NCBI GenBank assembly: GCA_965267605.1
Contig: OZ254088.1
Span: forward strand, 1,550,001 to 1,614,000
Direction of reading: 5' to 3'
DNA from: G965267605 sp965267605
Lineage (GTDB): Bacteria > Bacteroidota > Bacteroidia > Flavobacteriales_E > Vicingaceae
DNA length: 64,000 nt
The notes below the pieces were generated by a model, which saw only the letters and a program-made list of their open reading frames with translations, did not search any database and was not told where the DNA came from. Positions 34,287-42,188 of the stretch are shown in pieces. Position 1 is the first letter of the stretch. Each line of letters starts with the position of its first letter. The position numbers were made by a program, and so were the translations under genes.

Positions 34287-35100
34287 ACTTCAACATGCAC
34301 CAGTCGTTCTTCGATTCAGTGGCAACTAAAGATAGTCCTAAATCAACCGCAAGCGCATTCATTTTTTCAACATCCTGTTTATAAAAGCCACTCAGCATAA
34401 TACTTCCATTATCATTAAGCAAACTGGCATAAGCCGGTAGTTGTGCCAGGAGTACATTCCTATTGATATTGGCCAGGATCAGATCAAACCGACTGCCTTT
34501 ATCTACATCAAGAATGCTGCCAAGCCTTACATCCACATTCCGCACACCATTCAGCGCACAGTTTTCTGTGGCATTCTCATATGAGAAATCGTGGTTATCG
34601 ATGGCTACCACCTGTTCTGCTCCACGCTTTGATGCCAGAATTGCCAAAACTCCTGTTCCACTGCCCATATCCAGCACATGCTTACCTGCAACATCCTCCA
34701 GTAATAACTGACAAACCATTAAGGCAGTAGTTGCATGATGACCTGTACCAAAGGACATCTTGGGATTAATTAGGACATCGTTGGGCCTCAATTCCATATT
34801 ATGGAACTCGGCAACGATCCTACAGTCGTCCGTAATATCAACAGGTTCGAAGTTTGATTCCCAGTTCGCATTCCAATTCTGATCCTCGTAGGACTCCCAC
34901 TCCGTTTGACATTGGTAGCGTTCTGAGATTTCCTGAACTTCATTCTTCAGTTGATCTGAAACATCCTCCTTTTGAATGAACGCTTCAACGGTCCGATCAA
35001 TTGTCTGGAACGTATGGAAGGGATACTCACCCAGCTCAGCCACGATAATCTCATCCTCGAACCCCTGAGGAACGGTTATGGTTAACTTAAATCCTTCCAC
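34273..35100 (-). CDS. prmA: ribosomal protein L11 methyltransferase PrmA
   Basis: Protein of 275 residues that trimethylates ribosomal protein L11 using SAM. N-terminal substrate domain (~1-100) is followed by the Rossmann methyltransferase with motif I VLDMGSGTGVLAILASKRGA (~residue 140), an acidic end of strand 2 (VVAIDNHD), and motif IV LILANINRNVLL, the family's NxN signature. It starts from GTG at 35100 directly after the stop of tpiA, and its end overlaps the next gene by 14 nt. Confidence 0.95.
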   Translation of the reverse strand: MEGFKLTITVPQGFEDEIIVAELGEYPFHTFQTIDRTVEAFIQKEDVSDQLKNEVQEISERYQCQTEWESYEDQNWNANWESNFEPVDITDDCRIVAEFHNMELRPNDVLINPKMSFGTGHHATTALMVCQLLLEDVAGKHVLDMGSGTGVLAILASKRGAEQVVAIDNHDFSYENATENCALNGVRNVDVRLGSILDVDKGSRFDLILANINRNVLLAQLPAYASLLNDNGSIMLSGFYKQDVEKMNALAVDLGLSLVATESKNDWCMLKYEKA

Positions 35101-35844
35101 TTAGAAGGACTGAATGATACCAAAGAAGTCAGCAGCAGTTAACGAAGCTCCACCGATCAATCCACCGTCAATGTCTAACTGCGCAAAGAGCTCTTTAGCG
35201 TTTGAAGGCTTACAGCTACCGCCATAAAGCAATGATATGTCCGCTCCCGCTGCACCGAAAATAGATTTCAGTTCCTCACGAATGAATGCGTGCATTTCCT
35301 GTGCTTGTTCGGGTGTTGCGGTATGTCCGGTGCCTATAGCCCAAACAGGCTCATAGGCCACCACGAGTGCTTCAGGGTTTACATCACTGGAAAGCACCTC
35401 TTTAAGTTGATCAGACACCGTAGTCTTGTGCTCCCCGGCATTCCTTTCTTCGATGGTCTCTCCGCAACAAAGCACTGCAGTGATAGATGCGGCTTGAGCT
35501 GCCATTAGCTTCTCTCCCAGAAACTCGCTTGATTCATTGAAATACGCCCGCCTTTCACTGTGTCCTATCAGTACAAACCTGGCCCCCATCTCTGCAAGCA
35601 TATCCGCTGATATCTCGCCTGTATAAGCACCTGTTCCCTTGGTGTGGCAATTCTGAGCGCCACAGCTAAAATGACCTTTCAAATGCTGTAGGCAGTGATC
35701 TAGATATAGGCTCGGTGGCGCAATCCAGGCTTCTACGTTGTCAGGAATCTGACTTGCACCGTTTTGCAAATCATCCACCAACCGGACCGCATCCTCAGGT
35801 AGAGGATTCATCTTCCAGTTACCTGCTACAATCTTCTTTGGCAT
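35101..35844 (-). CDS. tpiA: triose-phosphate isomerase
   Basis: Glycolytic enzyme of 247 residues interconverting DHAP and glyceraldehyde-3-phosphate. Catalytic signature: GNWKMNPL near the start (Lys), VLIGHSERR (His) in the middle, and VAYEPVWAIGTG (Glu) near residue 168; phosphate-binding LLYGGSCKPSNA and GGLIGGASL follow. Full family length. Its ATG overlaps the stop of the permease gene by one base and prmA follows with no gap, so the three are one operon. Confidence 0.98.
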   Translation of the reverse strand: MPKKIVAGNWKMNPLPEDAVRLVDDLQNGASQIPDNVEAWIAPPSLYLDHCLQHLKGHFSCGAQNCHTKGTGAYTGEISADMLAEMGARFVLIGHSERRAYFNESSEFLGEKLMAAQAASITAVLCCGETIEERNAGEHKTTVSDQLKEVLSSDVNPEALVVAYEPVWAIGTGHTATPEQAQEMHAFIREELKSIFGAAGADISLLYGGSCKPSNAKELFAQLDIDGGLIGGASLTAADFFGIIQSF

Positions 35845-36917
35845 TACTGAATTCTAACTCTAGGGTCGAGGATACCGTAAGTGATATCCACAAGCACATT
35901 GATGAATACAAAGATGATGGAGAATGTAAGTACGCCACCCATTACCACCGGTAGGTCATATTTGATCAGCGCCTGGTAAATCTGCCATCCTATTCCCTTC
36001 CAGGAAAACACCATCTCTACAAACAGTGCTCCTGCAAGAAGGCTAGCGAACATACCGGAAACCGCAGTAATAACTGGATTTAGTGCATTCTTCAACGCGT
36101 GTTTGATGATAACGATGCGCTGACCCAGCCCTTTCGCCTTTGCGGTTCGGATGTAATCCTGCGACAGCACTTCCAGCATTGAGTTTCGTGTTAGCTGCAC
36201 GATCACAGCCAGTGGCCTGATCGCAAGCGTAAACCCAGGAAGGATCAAATTCTTTAAATCCAGGTACTCTTCACCCGTGAAGTCATCAATGGAATATAAA
36301 CTACCGTGAGTTCCCAAGCCTGTCCAGTCACCCCACACGAAACCAAATAACCATGCGAAGATGATCCCTACAAAGAAGGAGGGTCCAGAAAGTCCAAGAA
36401 TGGACGTGAACAGAATCGATCTATCCATCCACGTAGACTTTCGAATAGCTGAGATCACGCCCAACAATACACCCAACAGCGTTGCAACCAATATAGAGGT
36501 CAAAGCCAGCACGGCTGTCTCAGGCATAGAATCCTCAAGAATCTCAGATACTTTTCTCTTTGTTTGGTAAGACCTTCTAAGATAGGGCACCTTGCTTACC
36601 AACTTCTTCTCACCCATGGTAAGCAACGGTGTGAACTCGTATTTGGAAGTATCAAGATAGAAATGGCTTTCCTGATCGAGTGAATGCACAGATACCGGGC
36701 TGATGTCGTTCACATACATCGCAAACTGTACGGTAAGCGGCTGATCAAGTCCTAAGTCCTTATTAATAATCTTGATGGATTCCTCATCGGCACGCTGTCC
36801 CATCATCATCCGGGCAGGATCTCCCGGAAGTACGTTAAAGAGTAGGAAAACAACGCTTACAACCCCTGCAAGCACTAGAAATCCATAGATTATCCTTCTG
36901 ACGATAAACTGAATCAA
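35844..36917 (-). CDS. ABC transporter permease, DppB/OppB type
   Basis: Inner-membrane permease of 357 residues. The N-terminal helix is followed by the family signature FNVLPGDPARMMMG, then a ~80-residue periplasmic insertion, and the membrane domain with five hydrophobic segments. The EAA loop GLGQRIVIIKHALKNALNPV contacts an ATPase. It starts from TTG at 36917, overlapping the stop of BT_3928 (TTGA). No partner permease, binding protein or ATPase is nearby, so partners must be encoded elsewhere. Substrate presumably peptides or small solutes. Confidence 0.9.
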   Translation of the reverse strand: MIQFIVRRIIYGFLVLAGVVSVVFLLFNVLPGDPARMMMGQRADEESIKIINKDLGLDQPLTVQFAMYVNDISPVSVHSLDQESHFYLDTSKYEFTPLLTMGEKKLVSKVPYLRRSYQTKRKVSEILEDSMPETAVLALTSILVATLLGVLLGVISAIRKSTWMDRSILFTSILGLSGPSFFVGIIFAWLFGFVWGDWTGLGTHGSLYSIDDFTGEEYLDLKNLILPGFTLAIRPLAVIVQLTRNSMLEVLSQDYIRTAKAKGLGQRIVIIKHALKNALNPVITAVSGMFASLLAGALFVEMVFSWKGIGWQIYQALIKYDLPVVMGGVLTFSIIFVFINVLVDITYGILDPRVRIQ

Positions 36918-38269
36918 CTCTCCTCAATTTTTAACAAACCCGACTTCACAATTTCCTCATATGGCGGAAGATTCTTCCAATGCCATTTGCCTAAGATAGT
37001 ACCTTTCCGCAATAACAAGACACCAGGATTGGACCTCACCACCGTTTTCAGTACGGTTTCATCACCGTAGTAGAAATCAAATCCCAACTGGTGATCGTGT
37101 CGCAATTGATCTGTTTGGTTATAGGGTGATGCCGTTAAGCCAACTATGTATGCACCACCGCTGAAGGCTTCCTCTCCCAGTTTGCGAATTGCTTCTCCAG
37201 CTTCCGGGGGAAAATCGTTTACATTCTTTGATATGACAATGAACAGGTTACCCGGGTCCTCCATAAAGTCCATGGTCACCTCATTCCCGTCAACATCCAT
37301 GATGACGAAATCTGAAATTGGTGCCTCAGCACCCTTCTGAACCAATCTTGATTCAGTATTTACCCATACCCAGGTGGAGTCGTCCCAGGGATAATTCTCC
37401 TGGTTGAAATCCTTCACTTCACCTGTTTCTGAATTCTTATAAGTAAGTACCGATTCGTAGATATCTTGCGGTGCATCTGGTGGAAGCGTCATGAGTTCCG
37501 GCATATTGTTACCTACAGCGTATGGCCTGTAATCTCTTGCTGGCAGACCGTTGATATTGCTCCAGATAAAGACGCCAGTGAGTACAGCCATCAATCCCGC
37601 GATGGTCCATTCAGTTCCTTTTTTAACGAACAGTTTGATCGCAAAGTGACCGATTACACCCACACACAACGCGGTGATAAAGAAAGGCCAATCAAACACC
37701 CAACTATAGAAACCAGTTACTGCCAACGCACCGATCAGAATGAAGCGGTCTGCTTTCCAGTCGTTCAGTTCGATCTTTTTGCGCATGAAGAAGATGGGAA
37801 TCAACAAAACAAACAGAATGATGTCTTTCCAGAACGATTCCCACGGTGTAAGACTTCTACCCAGACTACCCTTCATTGCATCTCCAAAACACCCACAATC
37901 TGTAACACAGGTCACCCTTTTCTCTACAGCAACCCCATCAACCATCACTTCGTAAGTTCCACTCGGATCACATGTTGCGGTATAGGCCGTCAGCCATGCG
38001 AAGAAAATGGTAAGTGCAAGTAAGGACCAGGATGCCAGTTTCATTTTACCTCCAAACAGCACTGCGAAACCCAGTATGACCTCTGCCGCGCAGGCTGCGA
38101 TAGCCAGTGCCAGTGCATATGGCTCAAGAAAAGGAAGGTTCAATGCGCTTTCAGCAAAGTACTCCTCGAGCTTATAGGAAAAACCTAGTGGATCATTGGC
38201 TTTGATGATTCCAGACACCACGAACGTTGAGCCAACCAAAATCCTACAGATGTGTATTAAGTACTTCAT
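36914..38269 (-). CDS. BT_3928 family membrane protein (DoxX/MauE-like plus thioredoxin-like part)
   Basis: About 451 residues from the ATG at 38269, where the sequence begins MKYLIHICRILVGSTFVVSG; six more residues precede it in frame. The N-terminal ~170 residues are a DoxX/MauE-like membrane domain with conserved cysteines VTCVTDCGCFGDA in a periplasmic loop. Further membrane helices follow (~175-255). The C-terminal ~200 residues look thioredoxin-like (EDPGNLFIVISKNVNDFPPE) but have no CxxC. The family typically sits with DUF1599, permease and tpiA genes as it does here. A role in redox or envelope quality control is inferred. Confidence 0.85.
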   Translation of the reverse strand: MKYLIHICRILVGSTFVVSGIIKANDPLGFSYKLEEYFAESALNLPFLEPYALALAIAACAAEVILGFAVLFGGKMKLASWSLLALTIFFAWLTAYTATCDPSGTYEVMVDGVAVEKRVTCVTDCGCFGDAMKGSLGRSLTPWESFWKDIILFVLLIPIFFMRKKIELNDWKADRFILIGALAVTGFYSWVFDWPFFITALCVGVIGHFAIKLFVKKGTEWTIAGLMAVLTGVFIWSNINGLPARDYRPYAVGNNMPELMTLPPDAPQDIYESVLTYKNSETGEVKDFNQENYPWDDSTWVWVNTESRLVQKGAEAPISDFVIMDVDGNEVTMDFMEDPGNLFIVISKNVNDFPPEAGEAIRKLGEEAFSGGAYIVGLTASPYNQTDQLRHDHQLGFDFYYGDETVLKTVVRSNPGVLLLRKGTILGKWHWKNLPPYEEIVKSGLLKIEES

Positions 38270-38349
38270 GTTTCTGTTTTCACTCAAGTTAGGCTTTCGA
38301 TCTCTTCAATTTTTTGCGTTAACAACTTCTTAAGGATGATTAACAAATT

Positions 38350-38889
38350 TTATGAGCCTTCTGACATTCTAATTAGTGCGAAGACTGCATAATTCAACAT
38401 GTCCTGGTAATTCGCATCAATCCCCTCTGATATTACCGTCTTCCCCTCATTGTCCTCAATCTGCTTCACCCGGTGTAATTTCTGAAGTATCATATCTGTA
38501 AGGCTGCTTACCCGCATCTCACGCCAGGCTTCTCCATAATCGTGGTTCTTATCTTCCATCAATTGTTTGGTGTCTGCAACAATCTTATCATACCTGGCAA
38601 TGGTATCTTCTGGTAACAAATCTGGTTCATCTGCTACCCCCAGCTCTAACTGGATAATCGCAATCACACAGTAATTAATGATAGCACGGAACTCATCCTC
38701 TATGCCCTCTCCAACCTTGTTCTCACCTGTTTCTTCAATAGACCTGATCCTTTTCGCCTTGATGTATATCTGATCGGTGAGCGAGCTTGCCCTCAATATT
38801 CTCCACGAAGCACCATAGTCCTGCATCTTCTTAGAGAAGATTTCCCTGCATTTTTCTATTATTGAATCGTATTGAATTGAAGTGCTCAA
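38350..38889 (-). CDS. DUF1599 domain-containing protein
   Basis: About 179 residues. The duplicated DUF1599 unit is evident: YDSIIEKCREIFSKKMQDYG ... WRILRASSLTDQIYIKAKRIR and later YDKIVADTKQLMEDKNHDYG ... WREMRVSSLTDMILQKLHRVK. The only start that keeps the first unit complete is TTG at 38889 (MSTSIQYDS); the frame is open far upstream but antisense to folP. The start codons of this gene and folP are only 4 nt apart, head to head. A TAGGTTTG sequence (38894-38887) overlaps the TTG. Function unknown; nucleotide-related roles have been suggested for similar folds. Confidence 0.8.
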   Translation of the reverse strand: MSTSIQYDSIIEKCREIFSKKMQDYGASWRILRASSLTDQIYIKAKRIRSIEETGENKVGEGIEDEFRAIINYCVIAIIQLELGVADEPDLLPEDTIARYDKIVADTKQLMEDKNHDYGEAWREMRVSSLTDMILQKLHRVKQIEDNEGKTVISEGIDANYQDMLNYAVFALIRMSEGS

Positions 38890-38893
38890 ACCT

Positions 38894-39775
38894 ATGTCCG
38901 AAGAGGTTGATTTAAGGGGGTCGAAAGATAAAATTTTTTCAAGGAAAAGCCTTTCTGAAAACGGCACCAATACGTTCGAATTTCCGCGCCCACTCGTAAT
39001 GGGTATTGTAAACATTACCCCAGATTCCTTCTTCGCGGACAGCCGTTCTTCTGAAGCAAGCATTACCAGCCACGTTGAAGCCATGCTAGAAGCCGGGGTG
39101 GATATCGTTGATATTGGTGGGCAGAGCACCAGGCCCGGGGCCGAACAGGTAGGCACGCATGAAGAAGTTTCACGCGTATCTCCGGTCATTGAAAAGATCA
39201 GGACAGCATTTCCAGACCTTGTTATATCTATTGATACATACAATGCAGAAGTGGCCAGACAGGCCATTTCCTCTGGTGCAGATATTGTTAACGACATATC
39301 GGGAGGCACATTCGACCCATCCATTGTTGCTGTGGCGGCAGAAACTAACGTACCCTTCATTATTGGTCATGCTCCTTCGAGACCAGAAACAATGCAAAAC
39401 AATCCTCAATATGCGGATGTGGTGAAAGAACTCAAATCCTATTTCGCAGAGCGCATCCAACATTTCCAGGATGCTGGCGTTAATGAACTGGTAATAGACC
39501 CCTGCTTTGGATTCGGGAAGACCGTAGACCATAATTACCAACTCATGTCCAGTCTGGATGACTTTCTTATCTTCGGAATACCAATACTGGTAGGGGTTTC
39601 TCGCAAGTCGATGATAAACAAAGTACTGAGTATCAGTCCGAAAGATGCCTTAAACGGCACAACAGCGCTCAATATGGTTGCCTTAATGAAGGGTGCTTCC
39701 ATCTTGCGTGTTCATGATGTAAAAGAAGCAAGAGAGACCGTTCAATTGTTCCAAAAACTCAAAGCCAATAGCTGA
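38894..39775 (+). CDS. folP: dihydropteroate synthase
   Basis: Enzyme of 293 residues that joins p-aminobenzoate to a pterin in folate synthesis. Family motifs are VMGIVNITPDSFF, VDIVDIGGQSTRPGAE, VISIDTYNAEVARQA, NDISGG, DPCFGFGKTVDHNY and VGVSRKSMI. The ATG at 38894 is favoured; GTG at 38882 would overlap the DUF1599 start. It overlaps cdaA by one base (TGATG). With only 4 nt to the opposing start codon, promoter and leader must lie inside DUF1599, or the message is leaderless. Confidence 0.97.
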   Translation: MSEEVDLRGSKDKIFSRKSLSENGTNTFEFPRPLVMGIVNITPDSFFADSRSSEASITSHVEAMLEAGVDIVDIGGQSTRPGAEQVGTHEEVSRVSPVIEKIRTAFPDLVISIDTYNAEVARQAISSGADIVNDISGGTFDPSIVAVAAETNVPFIIGHAPSRPETMQNNPQYADVVKELKSYFAERIQHFQDAGVNELVIDPCFGFGKTVDHNYQLMSSLDDFLIFGIPILVGVSRKSMINKVLSISPKDALNGTTALNMVALMKGASILRVHDVKEARETVQLFQKLKANS

Positions 39776-40584
39776 TGAAAGCGATATTCTGTTTTGAGTT
39801 GTTCGATTTTCTACCAGTTCGCCTGATCGATGTTGTTGACATTATTCTCGTAGCGATCCTCATTTACCAGTTGTACAAACTTGTTCGGGGAACGGTTGCG
39901 ATCAGGATATTCTTTGGAATTCTTGCCATTTATCTGGTTTGGCAACTTGTGAAGGCACTAAAGATGGCGCTGCTTAGTCAGATTCTCGGCCAGTTTATCG
40001 GGGTTGGTGTGATCGCCTTAATCATTGTATTCCAACAGGAGATAAGGCGCTTCCTATTGATGATTGGCACCACAGGTGTGTTGGGTAAAATTGGTGACAA
40101 GCAATTTCTTCGAAATGTGCGAAAGGGTGCCAGAAGTTCGAAAGTGTTCAATATAGATGCCATCATGGATGCTGCGAGAGATATGGCAAAGACCAAAACA
40201 GGGGCCCTGATCGTATTGGTAAGGAGCAATGACCTGAATCTCTATAACAACCTCGGAGAACAGATCGATGCGCAACTTTCCTCCAATATGGTGAAAACCA
40301 TTTTCTTCAAGAACAATCCCATGCACGATGGGGCCATCATCGTCTCCAATAACAACAAGATCATTTCTGCGAAATGTGTACTTCCAGTATCCGATACAAC
40401 AGACATACCCGACAACCTGGGTTTGCGTCACCGCGCAGGAATTGGCATAACGGAACGCTCTGCCGCTATGGCGCTTATCGTATCTGAAGAGTCAGGCAAG
40501 CTTGCGCTCGCGCACAACGGTAAAATTGACCTGGGTATTCACGAAGATGAGATCCGAGACAGGATCGAGCAGTTCATGAGCTAA
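39775..40584 (+). CDS. cdaA: diadenylate cyclase CdaA
   Basis: Membrane-anchored enzyme of 269 residues making c-di-AMP from two ATP. Three N-terminal hydrophobic segments (about 12-34, 43-62, 70-92), then the DisA_N catalytic domain with the DGA motif (Asp185) and the RHR motif (218-220) plus GITERSAAMALIVSEESG. Full CdaA length. It begins within the stop codon of folP, as in many Bacteroidota, so folate and c-di-AMP synthesis are co-translated. It converges on the next gene with a 4-bp overlap. Confidence 0.97.
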   Translation: MKAIFCFELFDFLPVRLIDVVDIILVAILIYQLYKLVRGTVAIRIFFGILAIYLVWQLVKALKMALLSQILGQFIGVGVIALIIVFQQEIRRFLLMIGTTGVLGKIGDKQFLRNVRKGARSSKVFNIDAIMDAARDMAKTKTGALIVLVRSNDLNLYNNLGEQIDAQLSSNMVKTIFFKNNPMHDGAIIVSNNNKIISAKCVLPVSDTTDIPDNLGLRHRAGIGITERSAAMALIVSEESGKLALAHNGKIDLGIHEDEIRDRIEQFMS

Positions 40585-41135
40585 GACTCCTGCTTCGCTT
40601 CTATTTCCTTAATGAGTTCTTCCGGAGTTTTGCCCAATTGATCAAGAATCACTTTGGTTTGTTCCACCATGTGATGACTTGGGTATTCTTTCATAAAACG
40701 CTCGTAGCACTCCCTGGCCCTATCATAATCCTGAAGCTGGTTTTCAAAAACATATCCCTGTAGAAACAAGGCATCGGCTAGCTTCTCGTATTCCGGATAT
40801 TCTTTCTCCAACTTCTGATAGTACTTCACAGATTCAATGCTGCGCTTCAGGCTGGAGCTCACCTCTCCTGCCCTGAACAGATACTCAGGACTCTTGGGAT
40901 CGTCTGGATAGTTGTCTACAAACTCGGAGTATTCTCTAACGATGGCATGCGCAGCACCTTCATCATAGTGTTCAACATTGCGAAATAACTTCTCCTCCAG
41001 AGCATTAATGTCTTTCAACCGCTCTTCTTTGGTTGGTGGAGCATTCGTATCGGTTTGTTCTACCGTTGTCTCCTCCGTTCCTCCGGAACACGCCATCAAC
41101 AATGCAATTGGAAGTGCTAATACCAGTCTTTTCAT
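40581..41135 (-). CDS. TPR-containing lipoprotein
   Basis: Protein of 184 residues. Lipobox LLMACSG near residue 16 and an acidic Thr-rich linker, then helical repeats of the YbgF/TPR type (YPDDPKSPEYLFRAGEV, YPEYEKLADALFLQGYVFEN, DYDRARECYERFMKEYPSH). Probably periplasmic face, protein-binding. It follows def by 2 bp in a likely ruvX-def-lipoprotein operon, an order common in Bacteroidota. Confidence 0.85.
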   Translation of the reverse strand: MKRLVLALPIALLMACSGGTEETTVEQTDTNAPPTKEERLKDINALEEKLFRNVEHYDEGAAHAIVREYSEFVDNYPDDPKSPEYLFRAGEVSSSLKRSIESVKYYQKLEKEYPEYEKLADALFLQGYVFENQLQDYDRARECYERFMKEYPSHHMVEQTKVILDQLGKTPEELIKEIEAKQES

Positions 41136-41137
41136 GG

Positions 41138-41701
41138 TTATCTCTTTACACCTGGGAAACGCATCTTGTACTTGACCGCTACGTTTCCTTTTGAAATATC
41201 ATTTAGCCTTGACTTTAGCAGGCGCTTTTTCAAGGGACTTAATCTATCTGTAAACAACACACCTTCTATGTGGTCGTATTCATGCTGGACAATGCGCGCT
41301 GCAATACCTGTGAAATTTTCTTCCACCAACTCCAAATCTTCATTATAATATTCCACAACGATGTCTGGCTGTCTTGCAACATCTTCTCGAATGCCTGGAA
41401 TACTAAGGCATCCCTCATTGAACTTCCACTCCTTTCCTTCTTCCTCAACAATGATTGGATTAATGAAGGTGCGCTTGAAGCCTTCCAATGAAGGTTCATC
41501 CTCCGCAAAGGGTGAGGCGTCAACAATAAATATTCTGTAACCAAGTCCAACCTGCGGAGCCGCCAATCCTACTCCTTCAGCATTGTACATGGTCTCATAC
41601 ATGTCTTCCAGTATCTTCTTCAACTCCGGATCATTCAGATCAATTTCCTCAGCTTCCTTTTTTAGAACCGGATCTCCATATGCTACAATAGGCCTAATCA
41701 T
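41138..41701 (-). CDS. def: peptide deformylase
   Basis: Enzyme of 187 residues removing the formyl group from nascent proteins. Motif 1 GVGLAAPQ at residues 43-50, motif 2 EGCLS with metal ligand Cys98, motif 3 HEYDH at 140-144 with the other two ligands and the catalytic Glu. Full length. It follows ruvX by 9 bp. Confidence 0.98.
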   Translation of the reverse strand: MIRPIVAYGDPVLKKEAEEIDLNDPELKKILEDMYETMYNAEGVGLAAPQVGLGYRIFIVDASPFAEDEPSLEGFKRTFINPIIVEEEGKEWKFNEGCLSIPGIREDVARQPDIVVEYYNEDLELVEENFTGIAARIVQHEYDHIEGVLFTDRLSPLKKRLLKSRLNDISKGNVAVKYKMRFPGVKR

Positions 41702-41710
41702 GCGCCAAAA

Positions 41711-42136
41711 TTAACTTTTTGACCGGTTTAGCTTGTCCAGGTACCCCTGAAGAATAATTGTAGCACTCACCTGATCAATCATGCCCTTATCTTTTCGTTT
41801 TTGCTTGGGGAGCCCTCCGCTTACCATTGCCTGTACCGCCATCTTGGAAGTAAACCTTTCATCTTCAAACGCTACTGCTACTCCATTAAATTTAGACTGA
41901 ATCTGCTTCGAAACTTTTTCGATTTCAGGAACGATCTCCGATGGAGTATTATCGGTGTTTCTGGGATATCCAAGAACTATCTCATCCACTGATTGTTCAT
42001 TCAGATAACTCTGTAGAAATGGGAAAAGTTCATGTGTAGGAACAGTCTTTAATCCAGATGCTATCATCTGGGTTGGATCTGAAACTGCGATTCCACACCG
42101 TTTCAGACCAAAGTCTATCGCCATGATTCTTCCCAT
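41711..42136 (-). CDS. ruvX: putative Holliday junction resolvase RuvX (YqgF family)
   Basis: Protein of 141 residues from the ATG at 42136 (or 137 from 42124). An RNase H-like fold with MAIDFGLKRCGIAVSDP at the start, VLGYPRNTDNT in the middle, and DERFTSKMA and IDQVSATIILQGYLD at the end, the standard YqgF motifs with three acidic residues. YqgF proteins act in 16S rRNA 5'-end processing and/or junction cleavage. The open frame extends far upstream, antisense to ribBA, but that extension is not part of the gene. Confidence 0.93.
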   Translation of the reverse strand: MGRIMAIDFGLKRCGIAVSDPTQMIASGLKTVPTHELFPFLQSYLNEQSVDEIVLGYPRNTDNTPSEIVPEIEKVSKQIQSKFNGVAVAFEDERFTSKMAVQAMVSGGLPKQKRKDKGMIDQVSATIILQGYLDKLNRSKS

Positions 42137-42146
42137 TGACTGAGCC

Positions 42147-42174
42147 TTGCAGGACGCAATTTTAGTTACTTTTG
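42147..42174 (+). promoter_or_regulatory. ribBA promoter
   Basis: TTG (42147-42149), a 17-bp spacer, then TACTTTTG (42167-42174), matching TAnnTTTG. The ATG of ribBA is 15 bp downstream, so the leader is short. No FMN riboswitch fits in this gap. Confidence 0.65.
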
Positions 42175-42188
42175 CACAAACATCTGGT

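Noticed and set aside
38350..39360. A 336-codon frame extending DUF1599 antisense into folP
   Set aside because: The extra ~157 residues are the reverse complement of folP and precede the natural DUF1599 opening.
42137..42188. FMN riboswitch upstream of ribBA
   Set aside because: The divergent gap is only 52 bp and has no conserved FMN aptamer segments.
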